DNA from: CAWFGW01 sp963815495
Lineage (GTDB): Bacteria > Bacteroidota > Bacteroidia > Cytophagales > JAAEPT01
NCBI GenBank assembly: GCA_963815495.1
Contig: CAWFGW010000026.1
Coordinates: forward strand, 1 to 19,821
Direction: 5' to 3'
Length of the DNA: 19,821 bases
The number at the start of each line of letters is the position of its first letter. The stretch's first letter is position 1. The position numbers and the translations under genes are program-made. The notes beneath the pieces were generated by a model. That model ran no database searches, was not told the origin of the DNA, and was given only the letters and a program-made list of their open reading frames with translations. Below, piece by piece: positions 7,054 through 16,236 of the stretch.

Positions 7054-8043
7054 TTATTTATACTTATGTGTTTTATAATTAAGCCGTTGTTCCTCTGAAA
7101 AATCATAATCTTCAAGTTTAATTCTCTTTGAACAGGAACTACCGCTATATTCTGGCGCAAGCAATTCACTTTTAAAGTTGCTTAAAGGCGTTAGTTTATA
7201 CCATAATTTTTCTTCATTTACTAAATTCATTAGACAAACTTGGTTAGTACTATAACAAATCTCTGCTACCCAAATTATTTCATTTTGATTATTATAAACA
7301 AGAATTCCATTCTCTGAAGAGAAAGGGCAGCCAAAAAAATCTTTGCGTTGAAGTGCTCCAATTTGAGAAATATCGTTCATAAATAATTGAAAATCAGATT
7401 TTTTTAACTCTTTACCTTCACCACAACCTTGGACAAAATTATTGTTACTATCCAGTACGCTGTATGTACAACATTGATTTTTAAGAGAATCCAAATTATA
7501 GTCAATCAATTTGTATACAAATGAATTTAAGGGTACACTTGATAGCATTTCATTCATTTCAGTATCAGTTAAAAAGCACTCAGGAAAATTTATTTTTTCA
7601 ATCATAAGTTTTTTTGCAACATCAATTTTTAATTCTTGGGACCTAGTTAAGGTGGGCAAGCTATCCTTATTATTTGAATGGAAATCGAAGTCATAAAATT
7701 GTAATAAGACCTTATTTGACAAAAATTGCAGTTTAAGTCTATAGGAAACATCTAATATTGGGTTCTTAAAAAAAACAATGAGGAAATTTTTCTTGCTTTT
7801 TTCAACTTGGTTGAAATCAATTGTTGTTTCTAAATATTTCTTAGTCTCTTCAAGACTTGGTATTACTTCATATGATTCTTGATTCCATTCAACCTCGTCA
7901 AATGGATAACCTTTAAGGATTTCGATATTAATTTTATGTTTTGGATTGTCATAAATTTTTTCAAACTCTTGACTGATTTTTTGTGCGAACAAAAAATTAA
8001 ACGGAAAAAGTATAATTATAATTGTTAGTAGTTTACTGTTCAT
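7054..8043 (-). CDS. Secreted protein of unknown function
   Basis: I do not recognise a family. The start at 8043 is chosen because it places a textbook signal peptide at the N-terminus (MNSKLLTIIIILFPFNFLFAQ); an upstream in-frame ATG at 8091 would bury it. The 329-residue product would be exported. Several cysteines lie in the second half (CCTYS, GCGEGK, FFGCPF, EICYS, QVCLM, SSCSK), suggesting disulphides. No catalytic motif, beta-barrel pattern or T9SS C-terminal signal is apparent. The coding sequence is more AT-rich than its neighbours, and the gene is convergent to plsC and divergent from carB, so it could be an accessory insertion between housekeeping genes (inference). Confidence 0.7.
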   Translation of the reverse strand: MNSKLLTIIIILFPFNFLFAQKISQEFEKIYDNPKHKINIEILKGYPFDEVEWNQESYEVIPSLEETKKYLETTIDFNQVEKSKKNFLIVFFKNPILDVSYRLKLQFLSNKVLLQFYDFDFHSNNKDSLPTLTRSQELKIDVAKKLMIEKINFPECFLTDTEMNEMLSSVPLNSFVYKLIDYNLDSLKNQCCTYSVLDSNNNFVQGCGEGKELKKSDFQLFMNDISQIGALQRKDFFGCPFSSENGILVYNNQNEIIWVAEICYSTNQVCLMNLVNEEKLWYKLTPLSNFKSELLAPEYSGSSCSKRIKLEDYDFSEEQRLNYKTHKYK

Positions 8044-8135
8044 ATTCTGATAAATTTTAGTAACGCATATTAACAAGATTTTAAGTCGCAATACAAAACA
8101 CGTGAATTAATTGTGCAAAAACTCTCGATTTAAGC

Positions 8136-8166
8136 TTCGGTATTAGAAGGTCAACACCTATCTTTG
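8136..8166 (+). promoter_or_regulatory. Putative promoter of carB
   Basis: TATCTTTG at 8159-8166 is an exact TAnnTTTG -7 element, and TTCG at 8136-8139 lies exactly 19 bases upstream as a 3-of-4 match to TTTG. Initiation near 8172 would leave about a 30-nt leader before the ATG at 8203. This also argues against the in-frame TTG at 8164 as the start, since it would lie inside the promoter. Confidence 0.5.
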
Positions 8167-8202
8167 TGGGATTTTGAAATTCAAGAAAAAAAGAGGAGAA
8201 AA

Positions 8203-11019
8203 ATGCCGAGAGATAAAAGTATAAAATCCGTTTTAATAATTGGAAGTGGTCCTATCATCATTGGACAAGCGTGTGAGTTTGATTATTCAGGTACACAAGC
8301 AGCGCGCTCATTGAGAGAAGAGGGGATAGAAGTAACCCTAATTAACTCGAACCCAGCAACTATCATGACGGATCCAGTGACAGCAGACAACGTCTACTTG
8401 CTTCCTCTTGAGAAAAAATACATCATCCAAATTTTAGAAAAGCATAAAATTGACGCAGTACTCCCGACCATGGGTGGCCAAACAGCGCTGAATCTGGCAA
8501 TCGATTGCGACAAAGAAGGCATCTGGGAAAAATACGATGTGAAAATCATTGGGGTAGACATCGCTTCTATCAACATGACTGAAGACCGTGAGCTTTTTAG
8601 AAAAAAAATGATTGAAATCGGTATTGGTGTATGTATCGGTGAAACAGCTACTTCTTTCCTTCAAGGTAAAAAGATTGCACAGGAAATTGGCTTTCCATTA
8701 GTAATTAGACCTTCATTTACATTAGGTGGTTATGGTGGCGGTTTTGTTAATACCCCAGAGGAGTTCGACAAAGCACTAACAGCCGGCTTACACGCCTCTC
8801 CTTCACACGAAGTGTTGATTGAGCAAAGTATTTTAGGGTGGAAAGAATATGAACTCGAACTATTAAGAGATAATATTGGGAATGTTATTATTATCTGTTC
8901 GATTGAAAATTTTGACCCAATGGGCGTTCATACAGGTGACTCCATTACTGTGGCACCGGCTCAAACTTTATCGGACACTACCTATCAAAAACTAAGAGAT
9001 AGCGCCATCTTAATGATGAATGCTATCGGCACATTTGCTGGGGGTTGTAACGTGCAGTTTTCTGTAAGTAATGACGCAGAGGAAAAGATTATCGGAATCG
9101 AAATCAATCCTCGTGTATCTCGTTCATCAGCATTAGCTTCAAAAGCGACTGGTTATCCAATCGCGAAAGTTGCTGCTAAATTGGCTATCGGTTATAATCT
9201 GGATGAATTAAAAAACCAAATTACTAAGACTACCAGTGCTTACTTTGAGCCAGCATTAGATTATGTAATTGTAAAAGTGCCTCGTTGGAATTTTGATAAA
9301 TTCCAGGGATGCGATAAAAAACTAGGGCTTCAAATGAAATCGGTGGGTGAAGCCATGGGTATTGGAAGAAATTTCCAGGAAGCGTTACAAAAAGCCTGTC
9401 AATCGTTAGAAATTAAGCGAAATGGGCTAGGTGCTGATGGCAAAGAAGTAACTAATCAGGATGCTATTCTTGATAGTTTAGCCAACCCATCATGGAATCG
9501 CTTATTTCATATTCGTGATGCGTTTGCTATAGGTATTCCAACCAAAACCATTTATAAACTCACTAAAATCGATCCGTGGTTCTTAAACCAAATCGAGGAA
9601 TTGGTGATGCTTGAAAGAGAGATAGCCAAGTTTAGCATTTCCAATCTACCAACGCAGTTATTAATAACAGCGAAACAGAAGGGGTATGCGGATAGACAAA
9701 TCGCACACCTGATTAAATGTTTAGAGAGTGAAGTTTTCCAAAAGCGTCACGATGAAAAGATTCAACGTGTATTCAAATTAGTGGATACTTGTGCCGCAGA
9801 GTTTGAAGCGAAAACACCTTACTATTATTCAACGTTTGATGGTGAAAACGAGTCCGTTTCATCAGACAAAAAGAAAGTAATTATTTTGGGTTCTGGCCCT
9901 AACCGAATTGGTCAAGGTATTGAATTTGACTACTCATGTGTGCATGGGGTTATTGCTGCGAAAGAATGTGGTTACGAGACAATCATGATTAACTGTAATC
10001 CTGAAACAGTTTCTACAGATTTTGATACAGCGGACAAACTTTATTTTGAACCTGTTTTCTGGGAGCACATTTACGATATCATTTTACATGAAAAACCTGT
10101 TGGTGTTATCGTACAATTGGGAGGTCAAACAGCTCTTAAATTAGCTGAAAAGTTAGAGCGTTATGGTATCAAAATCATAGGGACAAACTTTGCTGCGTTA
10201 GATTTAGCCGAAGACAGAGGTCGTTTCTCCGATTTATTAGTTGACTTAGATATTCCTTTCCCTCCATACGGAGCCATAGAAACAGCAGAAGAAGCACTTA
10301 GCATCTGCAAAGAAATTGGTTTCCCTATGTTAGTTCGCCCTTCGTATGTATTAGGCGGTCAAGGGATGAAAATTGTGATCAATGAGCGGGAGCTAGAAGA
10401 ACATGTTGTCAATATCTTGAAAGAAATACCAGGCAACAAAGTGTTATTAGACCGCTTTTTAGATGGTGCTATTGAAGCAGAGGCCGATGCTATTTGTGAC
10501 GGAGAAAATGTGTACATATTAGGAATCATGGAGCATATTGAACCTGCTGGAATCCACTCAGGAGATTCTTATGCTTTGCTTCCTCCATTTAGTATGGGAC
10601 CATTAGTAATCACTAAAATAGAGGAGTATACTAAAAAAATTGCGGTCGCATTGGAAACCGTTGGTTTAATTAATATTCAGTTTGCTATAAAAAATGATGA
10701 GGTTTTTATCATTGAAGCGAACCCAAGAGCCTCTAGAACTGTTCCATTTATTGGAAAAGCTTATCAAGAGCCTTATGTGAATTATGCTACCAAAATCATG
10801 TTGGGTGAGAAGAAAGTGACTGACTTTGAGTTTAAACCTGTTAAGAAGGGATATGCAATAAAAATACCTGTATTCTCGTTCCATAAATTCCCTAACGTGA
10901 ATAAGGAATTAGGCCCAGAGATGAAATCAACAGGTGAAGCCATTTACTTCATAGATGATTTGAAAGACGAGTTTTTCCAAAAAATATATAACGAACGAAA
11001 CTTATATTTGAGTAGATAG
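8203..11019 (+). CDS. carB: Carbamoyl-phosphate synthase large subunit, without C-terminal allosteric domain
   Basis: CarB makes carbamoyl phosphate from bicarbonate, ATP and ammonia supplied by CarA, for pyrimidine and arginine synthesis. The ATG at 8203 is chosen: it follows the purine-rich AAGAGGAGAAAA and gives the usual N-terminus MPRDKSIKSVLIIGSGP. Both ATP-grasp halves are present. The first has PTMGGQTALNLA, RPSFTLGGYGGG and EINPRVSRSSALASKATGYP. The second has IVQLGGQTALKLAEKL, RPSYVLGGQGMK and IEANPRASRTVPFIGKA. At 938 residues it is about 135 shorter than E. coli CarB: it ends just after PEMKSTGEAI, where the MGS-like regulatory domain (UMP/ornithine/IMP site) would begin. The next gene overlaps its stop by one base. 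Confidence 0.97.
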   Translation: MPRDKSIKSVLIIGSGPIIIGQACEFDYSGTQAARSLREEGIEVTLINSNPATIMTDPVTADNVYLLPLEKKYIIQILEKHKIDAVLPTMGGQTALNLAIDCDKEGIWEKYDVKIIGVDIASINMTEDRELFRKKMIEIGIGVCIGETATSFLQGKKIAQEIGFPLVIRPSFTLGGYGGGFVNTPEEFDKALTAGLHASPSHEVLIEQSILGWKEYELELLRDNIGNVIIICSIENFDPMGVHTGDSITVAPAQTLSDTTYQKLRDSAILMMNAIGTFAGGCNVQFSVSNDAEEKIIGIEINPRVSRSSALASKATGYPIAKVAAKLAIGYNLDELKNQITKTTSAYFEPALDYVIVKVPRWNFDKFQGCDKKLGLQMKSVGEAMGIGRNFQEALQKACQSLEIKRNGLGADGKEVTNQDAILDSLANPSWNRLFHIRDAFAIGIPTKTIYKLTKIDPWFLNQIEELVMLEREIAKFSISNLPTQLLITAKQKGYADRQIAHLIKCLESEVFQKRHDEKIQRVFKLVDTCAAEFEAKTPYYYSTFDGENESVSSDKKKVIILGSGPNRIGQGIEFDYSCVHGVIAAKECGYETIMINCNPETVSTDFDTADKLYFEPVFWEHIYDIILHEKPVGVIVQLGGQTALKLAEKLERYGIKIIGTNFAALDLAEDRGRFSDLLVDLDIPFPPYGAIETAEEALSICKEIGFPMLVRPSYVLGGQGMKIVINERELEEHVVNILKEIPGNKVLLDRFLDGAIEAEADAICDGENVYILGIMEHIEPAGIHSGDSYALLPPFSMGPLVITKIEEYTKKIAVALETVGLINIQFAIKNDEVFIIEANPRASRTVPFIGKAYQEPYVNYATKIMLGEKKVTDFEFKPVKKGYAIKIPVFSFHKFPNVNKELGPEMKSTGEAIYFIDDLKDEFFQKIYNERNLYLSR

Positions 11020-11270
11020 TGGGTTCTTTGATTCGAACGATATTAATCTTTGTTATTGTATACTACCTTATTAAAAAGGTAGGTGGTTTCTTTTACCGTA
11101 CAGTAGCAGGTGGTTCGGACAATAACCAGGGGAATTCATCTCAACAAAGGCCTTCACGTCATCAACAACGTGAAGGCGAAATTCGTGTTGAAAAAGGTCC
11201 TAACAACAACAAAAAATCATCCTCTGACTTTAAAGGGGGTGAATATGTGGATTTTGAAGAAGTAGAGTAA
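11019..11270 (+). CDS. DUF4834-type small membrane protein
   Basis: This 83-residue protein starts at GTG, sharing one base with the carB stop. One N-terminal membrane helix (IRTILIFVIVYYLIKKVGGF) is followed by a charged, Asn/Gln-rich tail ending GEYVDFEEVE. This layout fits the Bacteroidota-specific DUF4834 family, whose function is unknown to me. A terminator overlaps its end, so carB and this gene probably form one unit. Confidence 0.75.
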   Translation: MGSLIRTILIFVIVYYLIKKVGGFFYRTVAGGSDNNQGNSSQQRPSRHQQREGEIRVEKGPNNNKKSSSDFKGGEYVDFEEVE

Positions 11271-11298
11271 CCCATATGGTTACTCTTTCTTTTTTCCT
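11264..11298 (+). terminator. Intrinsic terminator after the carB/DUF4834 unit
   Basis: AGAGTAACC (11264-11272) and GGTTACTCT (11278-11286) form a perfect 9-bp stem with a CATAT loop, followed by TTCTTTTTTCC. The hairpin includes the stop codon of the small gene. It separates carB/DUF4834 from nuoD. Confidence 0.8.
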
Positions 11299-11332
11299 AA
11301 GCTCAAACTTGAGACACACCTGACCGAAACGT

Positions 11333-12550
11333 ATGTCACAAACCGTACAATACAAATTCAAACCCGAAAACCTCCAAAATTCGGAGCCAAACTTCTTCAA
11401 AGAGGAAGATTTAAAATCGGGTGAGATGATTGTAAACATCGGTCCACAGCACCCTTCTACACATGGTGTATTGCGATTAGAAGTGATAATGGATGGTGAG
11501 ATTGTAAAAAAAGTAGTGCCACATTTGGGCTATTTACACCGGTGCTTTGAAAAACATGCCGAAGCTCTCCCCTTTAATCAAATCATTCCTTTTGTAGATC
11601 GTACTGATTATTTAGCTGCGATGAATTGTGAGCACGCTTATGCAATGGGCGTGGAAAAAATGTTAGGCATCACGGATAAAATTCCCAAACGAGTAGAATA
11701 TATCCGCGTTCTAGTCGCTGAATTAAATCGAATAGCTTCCCACTTTTTAGGTATAGGTGCATACGGGATTGATTTAGGTGCTGTTACGCCATTCTTGTGG
11801 ATGACCCGTGATAGAGAGCACATTCAGCGTTTATTGGAATGGGTTTCTGGTGCACGAATGCTTTATAACTACATCTGGATTGGCGGTTTATATTATGACT
11901 TACCCGTGGGTTTTGAAGAACGTTGTTACGAGTTCACAAAATACTTGCGACCAAAACTGAAGGAACTAGAAGACTTATTAGAAACCAACTCAATCTTCAT
12001 CCATCGAACAGCTAATGTTGGAGTAATTCCATTGGATTTAGCTATCAACTATGGTTGCACTGGCCCTGTGTTAAGAGGTTCTGGTCTGAAGTATGATTTA
12101 CGGAAAGTGGATGCCTATTCTGTTTATCCTGAGTTAGAATTTAACATTCCAGTGGGTGAAGGCTTAATGGGTACAGTAGGTGATTGTTGGGACCGAAACC
12201 ATGTGCGTGTGCGTGAATGTTGGGAGTCAATTAGCATCATTGAACAATGCCTTGATAAGTTAACGGGAGAACATAAACGTACCAAAGACTTTAACCCACA
12301 AGAGATGGTTCCTAAAAAGATCATGCCGAAGGAAATGGAGTTTTATGTGCGTGCCGAAAACCCCAGAGGTGAACTTGGTTTTTATTTTAGAACTACAGGA
12401 AAAAGTGACATACCTAGTCGTGTTAAATGTCGTTCAGGTTGTTTTTCAAACCTTTCTATCTTACCTGAAATATCAAAAGGCATGATGTTGACAGACATGA
12501 TAGCTACAATGGGATCACTCGACTTTATGTTAGGTGAAATAGACCGCTAA
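11333..12550 (+). CDS. nuoD: NADH-quinone oxidoreductase subunit D
   Basis: This is the 49-kDa-type subunit of respiratory complex I, in the peripheral arm beside the quinone site. The 405-residue length is normal. Family motifs are clear: NIGPQHPSTHGVLR, GYLHRCFEKHAE, DRTDYLAAMNCEHAYA, RIASHFLGIGAYGIDLGA and the terminal ATMGSLDFMLGEIDR. The first 30 residues form a short lead before the conserved core. No other nuo gene is present in the window: the gene is preceded by a terminator and followed 4 bases later by nnr. No convincing TAnnTTTG element is seen in the 34 bases between the T tract and the ATG. Confidence 0.96.
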   Translation: MSQTVQYKFKPENLQNSEPNFFKEEDLKSGEMIVNIGPQHPSTHGVLRLEVIMDGEIVKKVVPHLGYLHRCFEKHAEALPFNQIIPFVDRTDYLAAMNCEHAYAMGVEKMLGITDKIPKRVEYIRVLVAELNRIASHFLGIGAYGIDLGAVTPFLWMTRDREHIQRLLEWVSGARMLYNYIWIGGLYYDLPVGFEERCYEFTKYLRPKLKELEDLLETNSIFIHRTANVGVIPLDLAINYGCTGPVLRGSGLKYDLRKVDAYSVYPELEFNIPVGEGLMGTVGDCWDRNHVRVRECWESISIIEQCLDKLTGEHKRTKDFNPQEMVPKKIMPKEMEFYVRAENPRGELGFYFRTTGKSDIPSRVKCRSGCFSNLSILPEISKGMMLTDMIATMGSLDFMLGEIDR

Positions 12551-12554
12551 GCCA

Positions 12555-14033
12555 ATGGCACAATTAAAAATTTTATCGGTTGACCAAATTAGAGCACTCG
12601 ATGCTCATACTATTCAACACGAACCAATTTCCTCTCTGGATTTAATGGAGCGAGCTTCTCGCATTGTTTTTAATTGGCTTTCCAATAAATATAAGGCGGA
12701 TACTACTTTTACGGTCTTCTGTGGACAAGGTAACAATGGTGGTGACGGTTTAGTCATTGCTCGCCTACTACACAAACACGGCTATAGAACTACCTGTTAC
12801 TTGTTAAGTACCTCTGATAACTATTCTGATGACAACCATATTAATCAAGAGCGTTTAACCCTCGTTAAGCCTTTTGAATTGATTGTATCTACCGATGATC
12901 TTCCTGAAATAAACACACCTGTGGTTATTGATGCCTTATTTGGGTCAGGTTTAAACCGACCAATTGAAGGTTTAGCTGCTGAATTGATTGACCACATTAA
13001 TAAATCTGAAAAAGAAATTATTGCTATTGATATTGCCTCAGGTTTGTTTGCAGATAAAAAAAGTGAAGGGACAGCAATTATTCAGCCTACTTACACACTT
13101 ACTTTTCAACTACCAAAGTTAGCTTTTTTATTGCCGGAAAATGAGCGTTTCACTGGTGATTGGAAAGTGCTAGACATTGGCTTGTCTCCTGCATTTATTG
13201 CCGAGGCAAAGACTAATTATTATTACACCACTTCTGTAAGTGAATACAATAAAAAAGCAAAAAAATATGCACATAAAGGCAATTTTGGTCATGCTTTATT
13301 GATCGCTGGAAGTTATGGTAAAATGGGCGCAGCGTTACTTGCCTCAAGGGCTTGTATGAAATCAGGAGTAGGGTTATTGACTACACATGTTCCCAAATGT
13401 GGTTATCAAATTATGCAAATTGGTTTGCCTGAGGCAATGGCTTCAGTTGATACACATGAAGAACTATTTTCAACTGTCCCTAAGTCCCTGGACAATTTCA
13501 CCGCACTTGGAATTGGTCCCGGTTTAGGAACAGATCCACAATCAGTCTCAGCATTTGAGATTTTGCTGTCGAATTGGAAAAAGCCTTTGGTAGTAGATGC
13601 TGATGGTTTAAATATACTGAGCCAGCATAAAGAACTTCTGAAGAAACTACCCATCAACAGTATTTTAACACCCCACCCAGGCGAGTTTAAGCGGTTAGTT
13701 GGAGATTGGAAAGATGATTTTGAACGACTGCAATTACTCAAAGATTTTTGCCAGCACTATCATGTAATAATGATTTTAAAAGGAGCTCATACTGCTGTAT
13801 GTAATTCGGATGGAAATATTTTTTTTAATTCGACAGGAAACCCAGGGATGGCAACTGCGGGTAGTGGTGATGTACTAACTGGAATATTGCTTTCTTATTT
13901 AGCCCAAGGACTTGACCCCCTCATCGCTGCAAAAAGTGCTGTTTTTAATCACGGTGTGGCTGGAGATGAAGCACAAAAAAACACCAAAAAAGGCAGATTT
14001 TTAGCTGGTGACATCGTTAATCATATCGACTAA
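12555..14033 (+). CDS. nnr: Bifunctional NAD(P)H-hydrate repair enzyme (epimerase + ADP-dependent dehydratase)
   Basis: The enzyme repairs hydrated NADH/NADPH. The N-terminal YjeF_N domain (about residues 1-220) epimerises the R and S hydrates; its phosphate-binding loop is FCGQGNNGGDGLVIARLL. The C-terminal domain (about 230-492) dehydrates S-NAD(P)HX using ADP. It has GNFGHALLIAGSYGKMGAALL, GIGPGLGTD, VVDADGLNIL, LTPHPGEFKRL and the nucleotide/catalytic block GMATAGSGDVLTGIL. The 492-residue length is typical of the fused form. It starts 4 bases after nuoD, so it is probably co-transcribed; pairing with an NADH-using complex makes sense but may be coincidental. Its stop is 3 bases from the end of the convergent gene. 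Confidence 0.95.
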   Translation: MAQLKILSVDQIRALDAHTIQHEPISSLDLMERASRIVFNWLSNKYKADTTFTVFCGQGNNGGDGLVIARLLHKHGYRTTCYLLSTSDNYSDDNHINQERLTLVKPFELIVSTDDLPEINTPVVIDALFGSGLNRPIEGLAAELIDHINKSEKEIIAIDIASGLFADKKSEGTAIIQPTYTLTFQLPKLAFLLPENERFTGDWKVLDIGLSPAFIAEAKTNYYYTTSVSEYNKKAKKYAHKGNFGHALLIAGSYGKMGAALLASRACMKSGVGLLTTHVPKCGYQIMQIGLPEAMASVDTHEELFSTVPKSLDNFTALGIGPGLGTDPQSVSAFEILLSNWKKPLVVDADGLNILSQHKELLKKLPINSILTPHPGEFKRLVGDWKDDFERLQLLKDFCQHYHVIMILKGAHTAVCNSDGNIFFNSTGNPGMATAGSGDVLTGILLSYLAQGLDPLIAAKSAVFNHGVAGDEAQKNTKKGRFLAGDIVNHID

Positions 14034-14036
14034 CAA

Positions 14037-14709
14037 TTATTCTTCTACAATCTCCTCTTCTTCTTCAACGGTGGATTGAATCTTCAACGAATCGTGGATG
14101 GAATAAATTTCTTTATAAATCGTTTTATGAACGGAGTCATATTTCGCAACAAAATCATGAAAGGAAAGTTTATCACACTCTTTGTATAAGGTCGTACCCT
14201 CCATAAATTCATCGTAGCTGGTGTAACCATCTTCCGATTTAAATTGATAGCCTATAGCATTTCTCCCCGTGAACATATAAGCATGATTTCTTACATGTTC
14301 GAACTTATTAGGTAAGTTATTCACCCTTATAAACTCAAGTTCAAAACCACCCATGAAAGAAGATTTCAAACTAACATGAGCATGTTTTTCATAGACTGTT
14401 ATATCTACAATACTTCCTTTAAAAGTTTGTTTATCGGAGTAAACGGAGTCTCTGTTGAGAATATACTTTTCTGGGTCAATTTTACTATTCCATGCCATGT
14501 TAACTGGTACAATTTCTCCATCATACTTGGCATAAATTTCTAAATTGGCTAAGGAGTCTTTTATCTCCAAGTATCGCATATTTGTTATGATGCATCATAC
14601 CGCTTCTTGCAACATATAATACTGTTTCACCCTCCTCAAAACTTTGGTTTAGAAGAGTAAGTGAGCTCAGAGAAAAGAATATTATGAGTAGACTAAGAAG
14701 TACTCTCAT
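14037..14709 (-). pseudogene. Secreted protein of unknown function, apparently frameshifted
   Basis: Two overlapping reading frames look like one interrupted gene. The first (14709-14521) opens with a signal peptide (MRVLLSLLIIFFSLSSLTLL) and ends soon after. The second (from 14579 to 14037) has no signal peptide and carries the rest, ending in an acidic EEEEEIVEE tail. They differ by one base. Removing one A from the AAAA run at 14562-14559 joins them smoothly into about 223 residues, reading YAILGDKDSLANLEIY across the junction. This could be a real mutation, a homopolymer sequencing error or programmed slippage; I cannot tell which. I recognise no domain. A good promoter lies directly upstream, so the gene is at least transcribed in principle. 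Confidence 0.6.
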
Positions 14710-14727
14710 GTGTTTTTATAAGGGCTC

Positions 14728-14758
14728 CAAAGATACGAAAGTCCTTGATAATGTAAAA
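14728..14758 (-). promoter_or_regulatory. Promoter of the frameshifted secreted-protein gene
   Basis: On the minus strand TATCTTTG (14735-14728) matches the -7 consensus TAnnTTTG exactly. TTTT (14758-14755) sits exactly 19 bases upstream, where TTTG is expected. The predicted start near 14722 leaves a very short leader before the ATG at 14709. Confidence 0.5.
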
Positions 14759-14795
14759 GTTATTAACATTTGAGTGCTCCTTAGTCTAAAGATTA

Positions 14796-16235
14796 CTAAA
14801 ATTCACAGTTTTGAGGCGTTCTCGGGAAAGGGATTACATCCCTAATATTAGTCATTCCAGTAACGAAAAGCACTAATCGTTCGAAACCTAAACCAAATCC
14901 TGCATGAGGTGCTGTTCCGTACTTACGAGTATCTAGGTACCACCATAGTTCCTCGGTTGGCACACCCATTTCATTCATTCTGGTGGTCAGTTTTTCCAAA
15001 TTAGCCTCTCTTTCTGAACCACCTATAATTTCACCAATGCCTGGGAATAAAACGTCCATTGCAGCCACCGTTTTACCATCATCATTTTGTTTCATATAAA
15101 ACGCTTTGATGTCTTTGGGGTAATTGGTAATAATAACGGGTTTCTTAAAATGCTTTTCAACCAAGTAGCGTTCATGTTCACTTTGTAAATCTACACCCCA
15201 TTCCACCTCATATTGAAATTTTTTCTTTTTATATGGTTTCGAGTTTTTAAGAATTTCAATGGCTTCGGTATAGGTTATGCGTTCAAAACTATTATCAAGC
15301 ACTAGCTTTAAACGCTCTAACAGAGGTAGCTCACTTTTTTGATCGTTTGGAAGTCCTTTTTCAGCTTCTTCTTCTCTTTTTTGAAGAAAATCTAAGTCAT
15401 CTGCACAGTTGGTTACTGCATAGTTAATCACATTCTTGATAAACTCTTCCGCCAGATTCATGTCATCATGAATGTCAAAAAAGGCCACTTCAGGCTCAAT
15501 CATCCAAAACTCTGCTAAGTGACGAGTGGTGTTTGAATTTTCAGCTCGAAAGGTTGGTCCAAATGTATAAACAGCACCTAAAGCCATAGCACCCAACTCA
15601 CCTTCTAGCTGTCCAGAAACCGTTAAGTTAGCTGCTTTTCCAAAGAAATCTTCTTTATAATCAACTTCACCTGCTTCATTTAACGGTGGTTTTTTTGCGT
15701 CTAATGTTGTTACGCGAAACATTTCACCCGCACCTTCAGCATCGGAAGAAGTAACAATAGGGGTGTGTAGATAGTAAAATTCTTTTTGATTGAAAAAGCT
15801 ATGAACGGCAAACGCTAAAGCATGACGGACACGCATTACAGCACTAAAGGTGTTGGTACGCATTCTCAAGTGTGCGTTTTCTCTTAAAAATTCCAACGAA
15901 TGTTTTTTAGGCTGAATAGGGTATTTCTCTGGATCGGCCTCGCCTAACACTACAATTGTTTCAGCTTGTAGTTCTACTGCTTGACCACTTCCTTGCGACT
16001 CATTAATAATTCCAGTGACACGAATTGCCGCACCAGTAGTAACTTTTTTTAAAGTTTCTTCGTCAAACTGATCTACTTCGACCACCACTTGAATATTATT
16101 GACCGTGGAGCCGTCATTTAAAGCAATAAAATTCACCGCTTTACTGCCCCTTTTCGTGCGGACCCATCCGTTTACTGTTTGTTGCGTGCCTACTGGTTTT
16201 GAGGTTAGCAAAGATTTAATTCGTAGTCGTTCCAA
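14796..16235 (-). CDS. asnS: Asparaginyl-tRNA synthetase
   Basis: This class IIb synthetase charges tRNA-Asn with asparagine. The start is TTG at 16235: no in-frame ATG lies nearby, and the resulting N-terminus (LRIKSLLTSKPVG) has the expected short lead before the OB-fold. The OB-fold (about residues 18-110) starts VNGWVRTKRGSKAVNF. The class II core follows: FRAENSNTTRHLAEFWMIEPE (motif 2), the late KPVIITNYPKDIKAFYMK asparagine-site strand, and motif 3 GFGLGFERLVLFVTG. The C-terminus NIRDVIPFPRTP is standard. The length of 479 is close to the usual 466 or so. It is divergent from rpoN. Confidence 0.96.
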   Translation of the reverse strand: MERLRIKSLLTSKPVGTQQTVNGWVRTKRGSKAVNFIALNDGSTVNNIQVVVEVDQFDEETLKKVTTGAAIRVTGIINESQGSGQAVELQAETIVVLGEADPEKYPIQPKKHSLEFLRENAHLRMRTNTFSAVMRVRHALAFAVHSFFNQKEFYYLHTPIVTSSDAEGAGEMFRVTTLDAKKPPLNEAGEVDYKEDFFGKAANLTVSGQLEGELGAMALGAVYTFGPTFRAENSNTTRHLAEFWMIEPEVAFFDIHDDMNLAEEFIKNVINYAVTNCADDLDFLQKREEEAEKGLPNDQKSELPLLERLKLVLDNSFERITYTEAIEILKNSKPYKKKKFQYEVEWGVDLQSEHERYLVEKHFKKPVIITNYPKDIKAFYMKQNDDGKTVAAMDVLFPGIGEIIGGSEREANLEKLTTRMNEMGVPTEELWWYLDTRKYGTAPHAGFGLGFERLVLFVTGMTNIRDVIPFPRTPQNCEF

Positions 16236-16236
16236 G

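Noticed and set aside
8164..8202. TTG start for carB giving 13 extra residues
   Set aside because: The codon lies inside the predicted -7 element, and the ATG at 8203 has a purine-rich leader and the conserved CarB N-terminus.
11302..11313. Small inverted repeat CTCAA-AC-TTGAG before nuoD
   Set aside because: It is too short to distinguish from chance and has no associated signal.
14760..14795. Possible terminator after asnS (TTAGT/ACTAA hairpin on the minus strand)
   Set aside because: The stem is only 5 bp with a 9-nt loop and no T tract follows.
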